Below, in pieces: positions 43,944 through 54,504 of a stretch of DNA of 64,000 nt. Within the stretch, counting starts at the first letter, position 1, and every line of letters begins with the position of its first letter. This stretch comes from Saccharofermentans sp. (GTDB lineage Bacteria > Bacillota > Clostridia > Saccharofermentanales > Saccharofermentanaceae): NCBI GenBank assembly GCA_024403795.1, contig JAKSRD010000001.1, positions 1-64,000 on the forward strand, written 5' to 3'. The notes below the pieces were generated by a model. The model did not search any database. It saw nothing but the letters and a program-made list of their open reading frames with translations, and had not been told where the DNA came from. The translations under genes and the position numbers were made by a program.

Positions 43944-46900
43944 CTACCACGGTAGATTCGTATCATAGAATAGCAAATGAGTTCTAGTCCCTACAGGTTC
44001 CGCTACGATTTCACCTTTGCTATCTCTTTCTAGTTTGTATATACAATAGGGTTCAGTAGTAAAATTGTAATAGGCTATGTAATTATATGCCAAAGTACCA
44101 TCACATGCATAAACTCTATTAATCTTTTCAGAAACAAGAAAAGCTGTCGCAAGAGAAAGATTGGCAGAGTTGTCGTCTTTGTTAATATCTCTATATCCAT
44201 AGCAAAATTGACAATCAATATTATCTATCGTGCAACAGGTATTGTATCTCACCATATCTTCAACAATGTAATCATCAACACCAACTTCACCACCATCAGA
44301 ATTAGTAAAAACCAACTGATCTCTTTCAGTCGCACCATGAGTGATAATAATCAAGTCATGCACTTTGCTATATCTTATCTCATCAGAAAAACTTTCCTCT
44401 GTTACTTCATAAAAATCGTTACACTTATGGCACATATTTTTCCAGAAAATCATTAATTCATCATAGTTATTTATTTCGAAACACTCATACTTCATTCCTA
44501 GTGCATCAAACCAATCACAATATTCTTCTTTGTTCCCTTTCAAACCGGTAATAGCACGATCTTCGTAATATAAAATATAGTTTATCGGTTCATTCTCATC
44601 ATTCTTTGAATCATCATCACCATCACCAATATCATCTGAATCAGAGCTAAATAATGTCGGGTCCGTTTTTGGTTTGAAGTACATACGTTCATCCGGTCCC
44701 CAACCGTATTCGGCATACCACATCGAATAATATGATATGAACGTATAGTACGAAAAAGCATTCGCAGTAACATCTAATTCACCCATCTCGATACCATCAT
44801 CTATGCCATCGCCATCAGTGTCAGGATTATCCGGATCCGTGAAGACTACATGACCAATATTATCAAGCATTCCTTGTTCCTCGAGCACATCTGCCAGTCC
44901 ATCTCCATCTCTATCTGACATTTTGGCGTACTTGTTCTTATAGGCACTAATATAGATTTCATCTGAAGCATATCTAGTATCAGAGCAACTCAAGCGAGCT
45001 GTGCTTATACCTTTTGCCCATGTGCGTATCCATACTTCCTCATCAATTAACATATACTTTGAGAAATGGGTTGTTGTAACACTTATGGTATTGCTTGATT
45101 TGTTGATTCTGCTATTACTCAAAATTACATATGAACCGTTTGCTTCGTCATACCACATTATTCTCAGATTATCTTCATTAACATCATCAGCGTAGTAAAA
45201 AGTTATTGTCATCGAGCTGAATTCACCTGTGGTTTCAATACTGACTGGATCACCAACAAGAGCTTCGATAGATGATGTGTGAAGATCTTTTCCATATATA
45301 TCCTTTATCTTTGTGTTTTCTTCCATACAACCACTTATACTTCCGCTCACAGTTACTTCCTTAACACCTGTAAGTCCATCTTGAGCTGTAGGTACAAATG
45401 ACATCGACTGATATCTTTTTTCGTCACTATCAGCCTGAAGCGGATTACTGCCTAAATGGACTTCGTTATAATCGCTGATCTCATCTTCATCAGTATCATA
45501 TTTCATCGGATCAGTTCCATAGAACTTTACTTCGTCATAATCAGACAAGCCGTCAAAATCACTATCTCTGCTATTCGGGTTAGTTCCAAGCTCTGATTCC
45601 ATTGCATTAGTCAGACCATCATTATCAAGATCCGCATCTCCATACGGATCAGATGTAAGCGGATCAGTGCCAAGCATTATTTCGTATAGATCACTTACAC
45701 CATCACCATCGGTATCGCGCTTGTTCTTATCTGTACCATAGTAATCTTCGAGATCATCAGGGAGTCCGTCAGAATCAGAATCAGTCTCATAATCTATATC
45801 TTCAGGGAAATCTGTCGGCATAGCTGTTGGTGTTGGTGTCTCTGTTGTTGTGTTTGTAGGTGTTACAGAAGGCATCGGCGTCGGTGTAGCCGTAGGCATT
45901 ACCGTTACTGTAGGTGTAGCCGTTGCCGCGGGTGTTGCTGTCGCAGTAGGTGTTACTGTTGCCGTAGGTGTTGCTGTCACCGTTACAGTAGCCGTAGGTG
46001 TCACTGTTGTCGAAGGTGTTGCTGTTACTGTAGGAGTCTCGGTAGCCATGGGTGTAGGAGTATCCGTTACCTCAGGAGTTGCCGTGGGTGTAACAGGAGC
46101 TTCTATTGTTCCTTCAAAGTCAGTCTCAAGAACATCCAATACACCATTGTCATCGCTATCCTCATTAAGCTCGATTGCCAACACAGTTCTAGTAGCTGAT
46201 ATGCTTGATAGTTCAAGTGATGATTCAGGATCATTCTCTCCGCCCTGTATTCCAATCCGATATTCTTGATTGCTTCCTAAGTTTTGGTTATTGCCATCAT
46301 TAGCAACAGTATACGTACCGTCATCATTTATAGAGAAAACACACGAATCAGCCTGAGTTATTGATTTGTTTGAACTGAAAGTAACATTCCAATCTCTGAG
46401 TTGTGAGTCTGAATCATTCGTGAATATGATCGCTCCGCTGAAGCCTGAACCCCAATTAGAGTACTCTTCATATCTGTATGAGATCTCGGATGATGATTCT
46501 GTCTCTGTATTCAACAGATAGAATGATGGCATATCTGTAATATCATTGCCGTCATCAGATGCTGCCGTGAATCCGATTGTTACTGAACTACCCGGACAAA
46601 TGTCCTGATTCCAATCATTATTCCCGATTGTATATAGATTGTCTTCATGTTCAATGATATAGCAGTTATAGGGATTCTCTATGCTGTAATTGAAATCAAA
46701 AGTAAAGTTCCAGTCGTGAATTGTCTCACTTCCTGTATTCTCGAATGTAAATTCTATGTTAGCGTGTTCGGACCACTGTGTTAATAAGTTATTCGTAACT
46801 GAATACTCATGATTTTCAACACTTCTAAACACTTTACCGGGCAATTCCGGCTCGTATGAGATCAACTCATCTGCATTGACTTTTTCACGCATGCTTAGTA

Positions 46901-46976
46901 GGGGGGGTAAAACAGCTAGTACCATTCCGGCACATAAAACACCCGCCACCGTCTTGATTACTCTTGAACAACTCAT
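43944..46976 (-). CDS. Large exported CBM2-like / TSP3-repeat protein with possible caspase-fold domain
   Basis: 1010 residues. A signal peptide (about 1-37, ending near VNA) precedes two tandem CBM2-like domains (about 50-150 and 155-260; NDWNQDICPGSSVTIGFTA, then RDWNVTFSSNKSIT). A Thr/Pro linker (about 292-392) leads to thrombospondin type 3-like calcium repeats (395-505; DSDSDGLPDDLE, DTDGDGVSDLYE), a beta-rich region (520-650), more TSP3-type repeats (near 690-725) and a C-terminal domain (780-1010). There HDLIIITHGA (His880) and NIDCQFCYG (Cys922, Cys925) resemble the histidine and cysteine sites of caspase-fold peptidases; this is a motif-level inference. No membrane anchor or sortase motif is visible. 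It probably binds cellulose or wall glycan. Base composition is more AT-rich than the flanks. Confidence 0.75.
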   Translation of the reverse strand: MSCSRVIKTVAGVLCAGMVLAVLPPLLSMREKVNADELISYEPELPGKVFRSVENHEYSVTNNLLTQWSEHANIEFTFENTGSETIHDWNFTFDFNYSIENPYNCYIIEHEDNLYTIGNNDWNQDICPGSSVTIGFTAASDDGNDITDMPSFYLLNTETESSSEISYRYEEYSNWGSGFSGAIIFTNDSDSQLRDWNVTFSSNKSITQADSCVFSINDDGTYTVANDGNNQNLGSNQEYRIGIQGGENDPESSLELSSISATRTVLAIELNEDSDDNGVLDVLETDFEGTIEAPVTPTATPEVTDTPTPMATETPTVTATPSTTVTPTATVTVTATPTATVTPTATATPAATATPTVTVMPTATPTPMPSVTPTNTTTETPTPTAMPTDFPEDIDYETDSDSDGLPDDLEDYYGTDKNKRDTDGDGVSDLYEIMLGTDPLTSDPYGDADLDNDGLTNAMESELGTNPNSRDSDFDGLSDYDEVKFYGTDPMKYDTDEDEISDYNEVHLGSNPLQADSDEKRYQSMSFVPTAQDGLTGVKEVTVSGSISGCMEENTKIKDIYGKDLHTSSIEALVGDPVSIETTGEFSSMTITFYYADDVNEDNLRIMWYDEANGSYVILSNSRINKSSNTISVTTTHFSKYMLIDEEVWIRTWAKGISTARLSCSDTRYASDEIYISAYKNKYAKMSDRDGDGLADVLEEQGMLDNIGHVVFTDPDNPDTDGDGIDDGIEMGELDVTANAFSYYTFISYYSMWYAEYGWGPDERMYFKPKTDPTLFSSDSDDIGDGDDDSKNDENEPINYILYYEDRAITGLKGNKEEYCDWFDALGMKYECFEINNYDELMIFWKNMCHKCNDFYEVTEESFSDEIRYSKVHDLIIITHGATERDQLVFTNSDGGEVGVDDYIVEDMVRYNTCCTIDNIDCQFCYGYRDINKDDNSANLSLATAFLVSEKINRVYACDGTLAYNYIAYYNFTTEPYCIYKLERDSKGEIVAEPVGTRTHLLFYDTNLPW
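45800..46100. repeat. Repetitive Thr/Pro linker coding region
   Basis: About 300 bases made of near-repeats encoding TPTATVTPTATATP-like units. The antisense strand shows a spurious Val/Gly-rich frame. Such tracts can change length by slippage. Confidence 0.8.
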
Positions 46977-47112
46977 TTAATCTTTTACCCCCTCAAAGTT
47001 ATTTGTTAGACGAAGGAATGCTATCATGTCTGAAAAGATAAAACAATATGGTAACTAACAAAAACAAATTATATTCAATACCGGTAACAGAGACGCTCGA
47101 TAGTAACAGAAC

Positions 47113-47141
47113 AAAAAAGGTTACCTCTTACGAGATAACCT
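47113..47141 (-). terminator. Terminator of rpmE
   Basis: A hairpin AGGTTA-TCTC...GAG-TAACCT (47118-47141) is followed on the minus strand by six T. It lies 28 bases after the rpmE stop. Confidence 0.8.
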
Positions 47142-47169
47142 CTTCTTAATCTTTTGTCAGACCGAGAAA

Positions 47170-47373
47170 TTAAGCCTTAGCGCCCATTCTCTTCTTGAAC
47201 TTATCAACACGTCCGCCTGTGTCAACGAGCTTCTGCTTACCTGTGTAGAACGGGTGGCAGTTGGAGCAGATATCAACTCTCAATTCGCTCTTTGTTGAAA
47301 GAGTCTCGAATGTGTTGCCGCATGCGCACTTTACAGTGACAAGCTGCGTCTTAGGATGAATTCCTTCTTTCAT
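47170..47373 (-). CDS. rpmE: Ribosomal protein bL31, zinc type
   Basis: A 67-residue large-subunit protein. It starts [20 protein letters not shown] and has the zinc pairs CAC and CSNC, marking the zinc-binding form rather than the paralogue made under zinc limitation. [20 protein letters not shown] is the conserved C-terminal block. The start at 47373 fits the family; a GTG four codons earlier is possible but has its ribosome site too close. Its promoter overlaps the end of rho. Confidence 0.95.
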   Translation of the reverse strand: MKEGIHPKTQLVTVKCACGNTFETLSTKSELRVDICSNCHPFYTGKQKLVDTGGRVDKFKKRMGAKA

Positions 47374-47456
47374 GTTACCTTTCACCTCTCAATCAAAGAT
47401 ATGACGCGTAAGAATAATCACGTATGTCATACCGGATTCTTCGTGTTAGCCTTGCT

Positions 47457-47485
47457 ATATTACTTGAATCGCCCGCGGTTGTCAA
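47457..47485 (-). promoter_or_regulatory. Sigma-A promoter of rpmE
   Basis: Minus strand TTGACA (47485-47480), a 17-base spacer and TAATAT (47462-47457). The -35 element overlaps the rho stop codon. Confidence 0.75.
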
Positions 47486-49605
47486 TCAGTTGCAAAAGAT
47501 TTCTTTACGGAAAGTATAAATGACATATTACTCGTCGTCTTCTCCATAAAGTTGATGACTGCATTTGTGGCAGTGATCGTATCAGCTTCCGCGATCCTTC
47601 TTCTGATGAGCCATACCGCATCAAGTTCTTCGGGCGAGAGCAGGAGATCTTCTCTTCTCGTACCGGACTTGTCGACTGCGATAGCAGGGAATACTCTTCT
47701 GTCGGCAAGCTTTCTGTCGAGTGTGACTTCCATGTTGCCCGTTCCCTTGAACTCCTCGAAAATGACTTCGTCCATACGTGAGCCTGTCTCGATGAGTGCC
47801 GTAGCAAGGATAGTAAGGCTTCCGCCGTTCTCAATGTTACGAGCCGCACCGAAGAATCTCTTAGGTCCGTAAAGTGATCCCGGATCAAGACCTCCCGATA
47901 AGGTTCTTCCGGTAGGATTGATCGTAAGGTTATAAGCTCTTGCAAGTCTTGTCATTGAGTCGAGGAGGATTACTACATCCTTACCGAGCTCTACAAGTCT
48001 CATGGCTCTCTCGAGCACGAGTTCCGTAACTCTTACGTGATTCTCAGGGCGCTTATCGAATGTTGAGTAGACAACTTCGCCCCGGATATTCCTCTGCATG
48101 TCCGTAACTTCCTCAGGACGCTCGTCGATGAGGAGTACGATCAATTCGCAATTAGGATTGTTCGCCGTGATCGAATTCGCAACCTTCTGAAGGAGGATGG
48201 TCTTACCTGCCTTCGGAGGAGATACGATCATACCTCTCTGTCCCTTACCGATAGGTGAGAACAGATCGATGATCCTGGTGGAGATATCTTCCTTTGCGGT
48301 CTCAAGGTCAAGTCTCTCGTTAGGATAGATCGCCGTAAGACTCTCGAACTTGGGACGTCTTCTGATATTCTCGTAATCGCCGTCAATAACGGGAATTCCG
48401 TTAACCTCAACAATGCGCTTGAGCGGAGCATATCTGTCCTTACCGCGCTTAGGGAATGCAAAACCCTTGATATAGTCGCCGCGTCTCAGACCCATTCTCT
48501 TGATGAGCTGACCGGGAACATATGCATCATCTTCACCGGGAAGATAATTGTGCTTGTGGATGAATCCGCAGAAATCATTCTTGTTGCCGTCGTTGTTATT
48601 GATGGCGAGAACACCTTCGATCTCGATCTCAACGGGCTGTACGGGTTCCTGGACCTCTTCCTCATTCTCGGCAGGAGCTTCATCTGTCGTCTCGACAGTC
48701 TTGGTATCCTGACCGGGTCCGAAAGTGATCTTTCTTCTCTTGGATTTGCCGTGCTTATTCTGTCCCTGCGGTGCTTCGGCAGGCTTATTCTCGTCTGCTT
48801 TGGCATTCTCTGCAGATGCAGGTTCAGTCTTTACTGCTGCAGCGGGAGCTTCAGAAGCTTTAGGTTCTTCACTTCTTGCTTCTTCTGCCTTAACGTCTTC
48901 TGCAACGGGAGCTTCCTTCGCTTCCTTAGCCTTCTTTGCCTTAGGCTTTCCTGCCTTACCGGTCGTCTTCTTAGCGACGGCCTTCTCAGCACCCTTCTCA
49001 GCGCCCTTCTCGACACTCTTCTCTGTGCTCTTTGCAGAACTCTTCTCGGCAGTCTTGGAAGACTTTGCGGTTACTGCTGCTTCAGCGGGCTTCGTGTCAG
49101 CTTCAGGTGCAGATGCCTCAGCTTCCTTTGCAGGAGCAGCTTCTTCGGTCTTTGCCTTAGCTGTCTTCTTTGCTGCGCGCTTGGCAGGCTTCTTCTCTTC
49201 GGATACAGGTGCTGCAGCCTCTGCAGGCGCTGCCTTCACCTCTTCTTCAGCGATCTTCTTCTTTGCCACTTTTTTCTCCTTTGTCTTCTGTGCCTTAATG
49301 GCATCAGCAAGATCATTAGTCTCGAATCTTGCAGCTCTTCCGACATTCTCGATCAACTCATCAAGGGGGATCTGCTTCTCGATACTCTTTGCGGGTTCGG
49401 GAATGCCGACATTCTTGACGGGCACGGATTCATCAGAGAGATCAACGACTGTTACGTCGCCGATGTCCTTAGCTCCGGTAATTGCCATTATGAGTTCATC
49501 TCTTGTCTTAGTCTCTGCTTCTTCAGGGGTAAAATCTCCGAAAGCGACGGCTATCTGCTTTAAGTCAGAATCCGTCTTGGAATTAAGATTGTCAAACTCG
49601 TTCAT
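47482..49605 (-). CDS. rho: Transcription termination factor Rho with long disordered insertion
   Basis: Hexameric RNA helicase that ends transcription. The core (about 325-707) is complete: the cold-shock RNA-binding domain ([20 protein letters not shown]), the P loop [33 protein letters not shown] and the secondary RNA-binding loop GTGNMEV. Before it lies a Rho_N-like helical start (1-50) and about 200 residues of Lys/Ala/Glu-rich, probably disordered sequence (about 100-300). Total length 707 compares with roughly 420-430 for the minimal protein. AAAGG precedes the ATG. Next downstream is rpmE, a frequent neighbour of rho. Confidence 0.95.
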   Translation of the reverse strand: MNEFDNLNSKTDSDLKQIAVAFGDFTPEEAETKTRDELIMAITGAKDIGDVTVVDLSDESVPVKNVGIPEPAKSIEKQIPLDELIENVGRAARFETNDLADAIKAQKTKEKKVAKKKIAEEEVKAAPAEAAAPVSEEKKPAKRAAKKTAKAKTEEAAPAKEAEASAPEADTKPAEAAVTAKSSKTAEKSSAKSTEKSVEKGAEKGAEKAVAKKTTGKAGKPKAKKAKEAKEAPVAEDVKAEEARSEEPKASEAPAAAVKTEPASAENAKADENKPAEAPQGQNKHGKSKRRKITFGPGQDTKTVETTDEAPAENEEEVQEPVQPVEIEIEGVLAINNNDGNKNDFCGFIHKHNYLPGEDDAYVPGQLIKRMGLRRGDYIKGFAFPKRGKDRYAPLKRIVEVNGIPVIDGDYENIRRRPKFESLTAIYPNERLDLETAKEDISTRIIDLFSPIGKGQRGMIVSPPKAGKTILLQKVANSITANNPNCELIVLLIDERPEEVTDMQRNIRGEVVYSTFDKRPENHVRVTELVLERAMRLVELGKDVVILLDSMTRLARAYNLTINPTGRTLSGGLDPGSLYGPKRFFGAARNIENGGSLTILATALIETGSRMDEVIFEEFKGTGNMEVTLDRKLADRRVFPAIAVDKSGTRREDLLLSPEELDAVWLIRRRIAEADTITATNAVINFMEKTTSNMSFILSVKKSFATD

Positions 49606-49708
49606 AAACGCCTTTCAATGTAATGAAATCTCGCAATAATGCTGATACGCGTAATTCTACTAATGGGATACAAACTTCTAACTTGAAAAGGAAATATCTA
49701 AATAATTG

Positions 49709-49735
49709 AAAACGCGCCGGATTATCTCCGACGCG
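49709..49735 (-). terminator. Terminator of mreB
   Basis: A 9-bp stem (49713-49721 with 49727-49735, CGCGTCGGA with TCCGGCGCG, one G-U pair) followed on the minus strand by four T, 38 bases after the mreB stop. Confidence 0.75.
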
Positions 49736-49772
49736 CATAATATATCATTTGTAATTCAGTCCGTCAATCAGA

Positions 49773-50783
49773 TTAATTGTCACTTAATGCGGCAAATTTA
49801 TCCATCATATCGAGTGCCTTACCTGTTCCGATAACAACACATGAGATAGGATCCTGAGCGAGATATACATCGATACCGATCCTGTTAGAGAGCATGTGGT
49901 CAAGACCGTAGAGCATGGCACCGCCGCCTGTCATTACGATACCTCTCTGAGAGATATCAGCCATGAGTTCCGGAGGTGTTCTCTCAAGTACATTATGTAC
50001 GGCTTCAAAGATCTGAGTGATAGGCTCTTCCAAAGCTTCGAGCATCTCTGTTGATGATACCGTAACAGTTGAAGGAAGACCCGTAATGATATTACGTCCC
50101 TGAACGTCGAGCGTAAGCTCTTCATCTCTCGGATAAGCGCAGCCGATCTCGATCTTGAGCTTCTCTGCCGTCTTCTCACCGATAAGGATATTATGTCTCT
50201 TTCTGACGTGCTTGATGATCGCTTCGTCGAACTTGTCGCCTGCAACCTTAAGAGAAGCATCCACAACAGGCTCACAAAGCGAGATAACGGAGATATCCGT
50301 CGTACCGCCGCCGATATCAACGACCATTGAACCGCAAGCCTTTGTAATATCAATGCCTGCACCGATTGCTGCAGCGATAGGCTCTCTGATAAGGAATACA
50401 TCCTTCGCGCCCGCATGACGGCAGGCATTCTCAACTGCCTGCTGCTCAACCGGCGTAATGACCGAAGGAACACAAACAACGATGGTAGGCTTAAAGTATG
50501 TTGCACGAAGTCCGGTACAAACACGACCGATAAACGCCTTGAGCATGACTTCCGTAGCTCTGAAGTCTGAGATAACACCTTCACGAAGAGGTCTTATCGC
50601 CTCTACGATACCCGGAGTACGTCCGAGCATCAAAGATGCAGACTCACCGACAGCAAGCACCTTACCCGTCTTGCTGTTGACTGCAACAACGGAAGGTTCC
50701 TTGAGAACAATGCCTTTACCTCTGATATAAACAAGAACACTACTGGTGCCGAGATCGACACCTATTTCCATGCCTAAGCCCAT
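49773..50783 (-). CDS. mreB: MreB/Mbl-family rod-shape actin homologue
   Basis: Cytoskeletal ATPase that guides lateral wall synthesis under the membrane. The 336 residues contain the actin-fold motifs IGVDLGTSSVLVYI (phosphate 1), VVDIGGGTTDISVI (phosphate 2) and VMTGGGAMLYGLD (adenosine). The Met-Gly-Leu-Gly front may form a short membrane-binding end. The first ATG has GAGG seven bases upstream. mreC, mreD and the minD or rodA neighbours are absent, as for solitary mbl or mreBH-type genes. Confidence 0.93.
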   Translation of the reverse strand: MGLGMEIGVDLGTSSVLVYIRGKGIVLKEPSVVAVNSKTGKVLAVGESASLMLGRTPGIVEAIRPLREGVISDFRATEVMLKAFIGRVCTGLRATYFKPTIVVCVPSVITPVEQQAVENACRHAGAKDVFLIREPIAAAIGAGIDITKACGSMVVDIGGGTTDISVISLCEPVVDASLKVAGDKFDEAIIKHVRKRHNILIGEKTAEKLKIEIGCAYPRDEELTLDVQGRNIITGLPSTVTVSSTEMLEALEEPITQIFEAVHNVLERTPPELMADISQRGIVMTGGGAMLYGLDHMLSNRIGIDVYLAQDPISCVVIGTGKALDMMDKFAALSDN

Positions 50784-50848
50784 AGATTCACCTCAATATA
50801 TTCGAAAAGCGCCCTCACCCGACGCGATTGCCCATAAAAATTCAACTT

Positions 50849-50877
50849 ATTATCACATTCGACTTATTAAAAATCAA
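50849..50877 (-). promoter_or_regulatory. Sigma-A promoter of mreB
   Basis: Minus strand TTGATT (50877-50872), a 17-base spacer and TGTGATAAT, an extended -10 with GATAAT at 50854-50849, 65 bases before the mreB start. Confidence 0.6.
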
Positions 50878-51020
50878 TCACGGCACATTCAATTTTAGTG
50901 ACATTCTGATTTCAAATTGTGGCGAATTTTAGGTATTTTCGACAGTTTTGCAACCCGGAAAAATCAGAATTCAGCGACGGGTTTACTTCTGCAGAACTGT
51001 AATTTTCGATGACATGGGAG

Positions 51021-51026
51021 TATAAT
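51021..51026 (+). promoter_or_regulatory. Promoter -10 of leuS
   Basis: TATAAT lies 34 bases before the leuS ATG, with a poor -35. Together with the short leader this leaves no room for a T-box. Confidence 0.45.
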
Positions 51027-51060
51027 TAGGTGCTATTTATTAAAAAGAGGAGTCTATATC

Positions 51061-53544
51061 ATGAGTTATTCTTTCGAGACAGACAAGAAGTGGCAGGCAA
51101 AGTGGGCCGAGACAGGCCTCTACAAGTTCGATCCGGACGCTGAGGGCGAGAAGCTATATTGCCTTGAGATGTTCTCTTATCCTTCCGGAGCCAACCTACA
51201 CCTCGGACACTGGTATAACTACTCCCTGACAGACTCATGGGCAAGATTTAAGCACATGCAGGGTTATAACCTCTTCCACCCCATGGGATTCGATTCTTTC
51301 GGTCTTCCTGCCGAGAACTATGCGATCAAGACAGGTATTCACCCCAAGGATTCAACACTTAAGAACATTGACACGATGGAAGGCCAGCTCAAAGCTATGG
51401 GTACTACCGTAGATTGGGACTATGAGATCAAGACATGCATGCCTGATTACTACAGATGGAATCAGTGGTTCTTCATCGAGCTCTATAAGAGAGGTCTCGC
51501 ATACAGAAAGAATGCACCTGTAAACTGGTGTCCTTCATGCAAGACCGTTCTTGCAAACGAGCAGGTCGTTGACGGCACTTGCGAGAGATGCCACTCCGAA
51601 GTCGTTCGTAAGAACATGACACAGTGGTTCTTCAAGATTACCGAGTATGCCCAGGAGCTCCTCGACGATCTTCCGAAGCTCGACTGGCCCGAGAAGACAA
51701 AGAAACTTCAGAAGAACTGGATCGGCAGATCCGAAGGTGCTCAGGTTGCGCTCTTCGTTGAGAAGGACGGTCAGCGCTTAACAGACGAGAACGGCGATCC
51801 CATGAAGCTTGAAGTATTCACGACCAGAGTCGATACGTTCATGGGTATTACTTATGTTGTCATCGCACCTGAATCGGAGCTCTGCGCTAAGCTCACGACA
51901 GACGACTGCAAGGAAGCTGTTGAAGAATATCGCAAAGCTACAGCGAAGGTAAGCGAGATCGACCGTATGTCCACCACCCGTGAGAAGACAGGTGTCTTCA
52001 CCGGAGCTTATGCGATCCATCCGCTCAACGGAAGAACGGTTCCGATCTGGGCAGCAGATTACGTTGTTGCAGGATACGGCACCGGTGTCGTAATGGCAGT
52101 TCCTTCACACGATGAGAGAGACTTTGATTTTGCACACAAGTACGGTCTCGACATCATCCGCGTAATCCAGGCCGAGAAGGGCGTTGACTGTGATCTTCCT
52201 TACTGTGAGAAGAAGGGTTATCTCACTAACTCCGACGAGTTCGACGGCATGGAGATGCACGATGCTCAGAAGGCCATCGTAGCTAAGCTCGCTGAGATGG
52301 GAATGGGCGAATGGAAAGTCAACTACAGACTTCGTGACTGGCTCATCTCACGTCAGCGTTATTGGGGAACACCCATCCCGATGATCCACTGCCCTTCATG
52401 CGGCGTCGTACCGGTTCCCGAGAAGGATCTTCCTGTTCTTCTCCCCTATGAGGTTGAGTTCACACCTGACGGTGAGAGCCCGCTTGCCAAGTGCGAATCA
52501 TTCATGAACTGCAAGTGCCCCAACTGCGGCGGCGATGCAAGACGTGATCCCGATACAATGGATACATTCGTTGACTCTTCCTGGTATCAGTTCAGATATC
52601 CTGATAACAAGAACGATAACGCAATGTTTGCCAAGGATAAGATCAACAAGTTCTGCCCTGTCGATAAGTATGTCGGCGGTGCCGAGCACGCATGCATGCA
52701 TCTCCTTTACGCAAGATTCTTCACGAAGGCCATGCGTGACATGGGCATGCTCGATTTTGACGAGCCTTTCACAAGTCTTGTTCACCAGGGCACCATCCTC
52801 GGACCTGACGGCCAGAAGATGAGTAAGTCCAGAGGCAACACCGTAGCACCTGACGATTATGTAACCAAGTACGGTTCAGATGTCTTCAGAACATATCTCG
52901 GATTCGGCTTCGCATATATCGAAGGCGGTCCATGGTCAGATTCAGGACTTCAGGCAATCGTTAAGTTCTTCAGAAGAATCGAGAACGCTGTTGCCGATTG
53001 TGCTTCAGTTTCTGCTTCTTCCGTTCCCGCCAAGGCAGATATGACTTCTGCAGACAAGGAACTCAACTATGCAGTTAACTACGCGATCAAGAGTGCTACT
53101 GCTGACATCGACAAGTTCCAGTTCAATACTCCTATCGCAAGACTTATGGAACTCCTGAATGCAATTACGAAGTATTCACAGGATGCTTCCGCTAAGGCTG
53201 AGTTCAAGAGATATGCCGTCGAGAAGCTCGTTCTTCTCCTCGCACCTTTCGCACCTCACTTCACTGAAGAACTCTGGTGCGACACGCTCGGCAACGGTTA
53301 CTCCGTATACAACCAGAAGTGGCCCGTGTGTGATGAGAGTGCACTTGTAAAAGATGAGATCGAGATCGCAGTTCAGATCAACGGTAAGGTTCAGTTCAAG
53401 GTCAACATCCCCGCTGAAGCTGATCAGGCTGCTGTTGAATCGATCGTTAACGCTGATGACAGACTTGCAGGCGCACTTGCAGGCAGATCGATCGTTAAGT
53501 TCATTTACGTTAAGGGCAGGATCGCCAACATCGTAGCGAAGTAA
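51061..53544 (+). CDS. leuS: Leucyl-tRNA synthetase
   Basis: Charges tRNA-Leu. The 827 residues show the HIGH-type motif HLGHW in [13 protein letters not shown], the zinc cysteines ([20 protein letters not shown]), the CP1 editing domain with [14 protein letters not shown], and the KMSKS loop [10 protein letters not shown]. Length and order are those of bacterial LeuRS. GAGGAG lies ten bases before the ATG. It is monocistronic with its own promoter and terminator. Confidence 0.97.
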   Translation: MSYSFETDKKWQAKWAETGLYKFDPDAEGEKLYCLEMFSYPSGANLHLGHWYNYSLTDSWARFKHMQGYNLFHPMGFDSFGLPAENYAIKTGIHPKDSTLKNIDTMEGQLKAMGTTVDWDYEIKTCMPDYYRWNQWFFIELYKRGLAYRKNAPVNWCPSCKTVLANEQVVDGTCERCHSEVVRKNMTQWFFKITEYAQELLDDLPKLDWPEKTKKLQKNWIGRSEGAQVALFVEKDGQRLTDENGDPMKLEVFTTRVDTFMGITYVVIAPESELCAKLTTDDCKEAVEEYRKATAKVSEIDRMSTTREKTGVFTGAYAIHPLNGRTVPIWAADYVVAGYGTGVVMAVPSHDERDFDFAHKYGLDIIRVIQAEKGVDCDLPYCEKKGYLTNSDEFDGMEMHDAQKAIVAKLAEMGMGEWKVNYRLRDWLISRQRYWGTPIPMIHCPSCGVVPVPEKDLPVLLPYEVEFTPDGESPLAKCESFMNCKCPNCGGDARRDPDTMDTFVDSSWYQFRYPDNKNDNAMFAKDKINKFCPVDKYVGGAEHACMHLLYARFFTKAMRDMGMLDFDEPFTSLVHQGTILGPDGQKMSKSRGNTVAPDDYVTKYGSDVFRTYLGFGFAYIEGGPWSDSGLQAIVKFFRRIENAVADCASVSASSVPAKADMTSADKELNYAVNYAIKSATADIDKFQFNTPIARLMELLNAITKYSQDASAKAEFKRYAVEKLVLLLAPFAPHFTEELWCDTLGNGYSVYNQKWPVCDESALVKDEIEIAVQINGKVQFKVNIPAEADQAAVESIVNADDRLAGALAGRSIVKFIYVKGRIANIVAK

Positions 53545-53568
53545 TCTTAGGATATAAACACAACTAAT

Positions 53569-53612
53569 AAGGACCGGTCCTCCAGTTGATCACGGATGAC
53601 CGGTCCTTTTAA
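53569..53612 (+). terminator. Terminator of leuS
   Basis: A perfect 11-bp stem (AAGGACCGGTC 53569-53579 with 53598-53608) with an 18-base loop, ending in TTTT, 25 bases after the leuS stop. Confidence 0.88.
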
Positions 53613-53691
53613 ATGTTATCCGAACATGTAATCAGCAATGCGTGGGATACTCACCGTTCAGCAATTGCGTTCTTATCTGTAAGTATATCCG

Positions 53692-54504
53692 TCAGAACTC
53701 CTTGTCGTGCTTTTTAAAGAACTCGTAGAAGTACCTGACATTCTCAAGTTCCGTCCATTCGGCGATCCTGTAATTCTTTGAATCCAGATCGTATATCTTC
53801 GCATTCAGTGTACCGAGCAAGAACGGAGAATGTGTTGCAATGATAAACTGGCAATCCATAAGCCTTGCCATCTCATTGATCTTCTCGGAGAGCTCTACCT
53901 GATTTGCCGGTGACAAAGAAACCTCCGGCTCATCCAGAAGATAAAGTGCATCCGGTCTTATGAAGTCATCAAAATACTGAAGAGAAGTCTCACCGTTCGA
54001 ATATTTTTCCTGCGCGAAAATAATATTCCCCATACGCTCCATTCCCTTTTTCGATTGCAGGAAATCCTCCGCTTCCTCTTTGCTGTCTCCTCCGCTCATG
54101 CGGTCATACTTGAGGCTCTCGCCAAGCACTTCTTTCTGCTGGATCTTTTTTACTTCATAGAGTATGTCTTCGCTCTTGATATATCTGCTGTCATCCGGAA
54201 GTCTTCTCAACTTCCTTCCGAGACCGTCTTCACCAAGTTCAGCCGAACACTCGCTGACATAGCGGTTACCATAGTCATTCGTTCCCAGAGAACTTGCCGT
54301 AACATGTTCTTTGCCCTTTATCCCTAACTTGCTCGCGATCTGGTTGAGCAGCGACGATTTGCCGCTTCCGTTATTGCCGTAGAGGACAGTGATCCTATCA
54401 AAGAAGAACACCATTCCTTCGTTACCGCGGAACACTTTGTAGGGATAGATATTCGGGCAGTTAAGTCTGCTGTCGCTTAGTTTAAAACTCTGAAGATATA
54501 TCAT
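53692..54504 (-). CDS. AAA-family ATPase (ABC/SMC-like)
   Basis: A 270-residue soluble ATPase with GNNGSGKSSLLNQIAS (Walker A), the signature-like SNGETSLQYF, ALYLLDEPEVSLSPANQ (Walker B with catalytic glutamate) and IIATHSPFLLG (H-switch). This is the AAA_21 type of stand-alone ATPase related to RecF and SMC heads. No partner nuclease or toxin gene is adjacent. It overlaps nnrE by four bases (ATGA). Role unknown. Confidence 0.8.
   Translation of the reverse strand: MIYLQSFKLSDSRLNCPNIYPYKVFRGNEGMVFFFDRITVLYGNNGSGKSSLLNQIASKLGIKGKEHVTASSLGTNDYGNRYVSECSAELGEDGLGRKLRRLPDDSRYIKSEDILYEVKKIQQKEVLGESLKYDRMSGGDSKEEAEDFLQSKKGMERMGNIIFAQEKYSNGETSLQYFDDFIRPDALYLLDEPEVSLSPANQVELSEKINEMARLMDCQFIIATHSPFLLGTLNAKIYDLDSKNYRIAEWTELENVRYFYEFFKKHDKEF

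Noticed and set aside
45850..46269. 139-residue Val/Gly-rich plus-strand frame
   Set aside because: Antisense of the Thr/Pro linker of the large exported protein; low complexity and no ribosome site.
48550..49639. Long plus-strand frames (337 and 304 residues) opposite rho
   Set aside because: They mirror the Lys/Ala/Glu-rich repeats of the Rho insertion; Leu/Cys or Ala/Ser-rich nonsense with no family match.
50784..51060. T-box riboswitch before leuS
   Set aside because: No AGGGTGGNACCGCG antiterminator element, and a TATAAT only 34 bases before the ATG leaves no leader.
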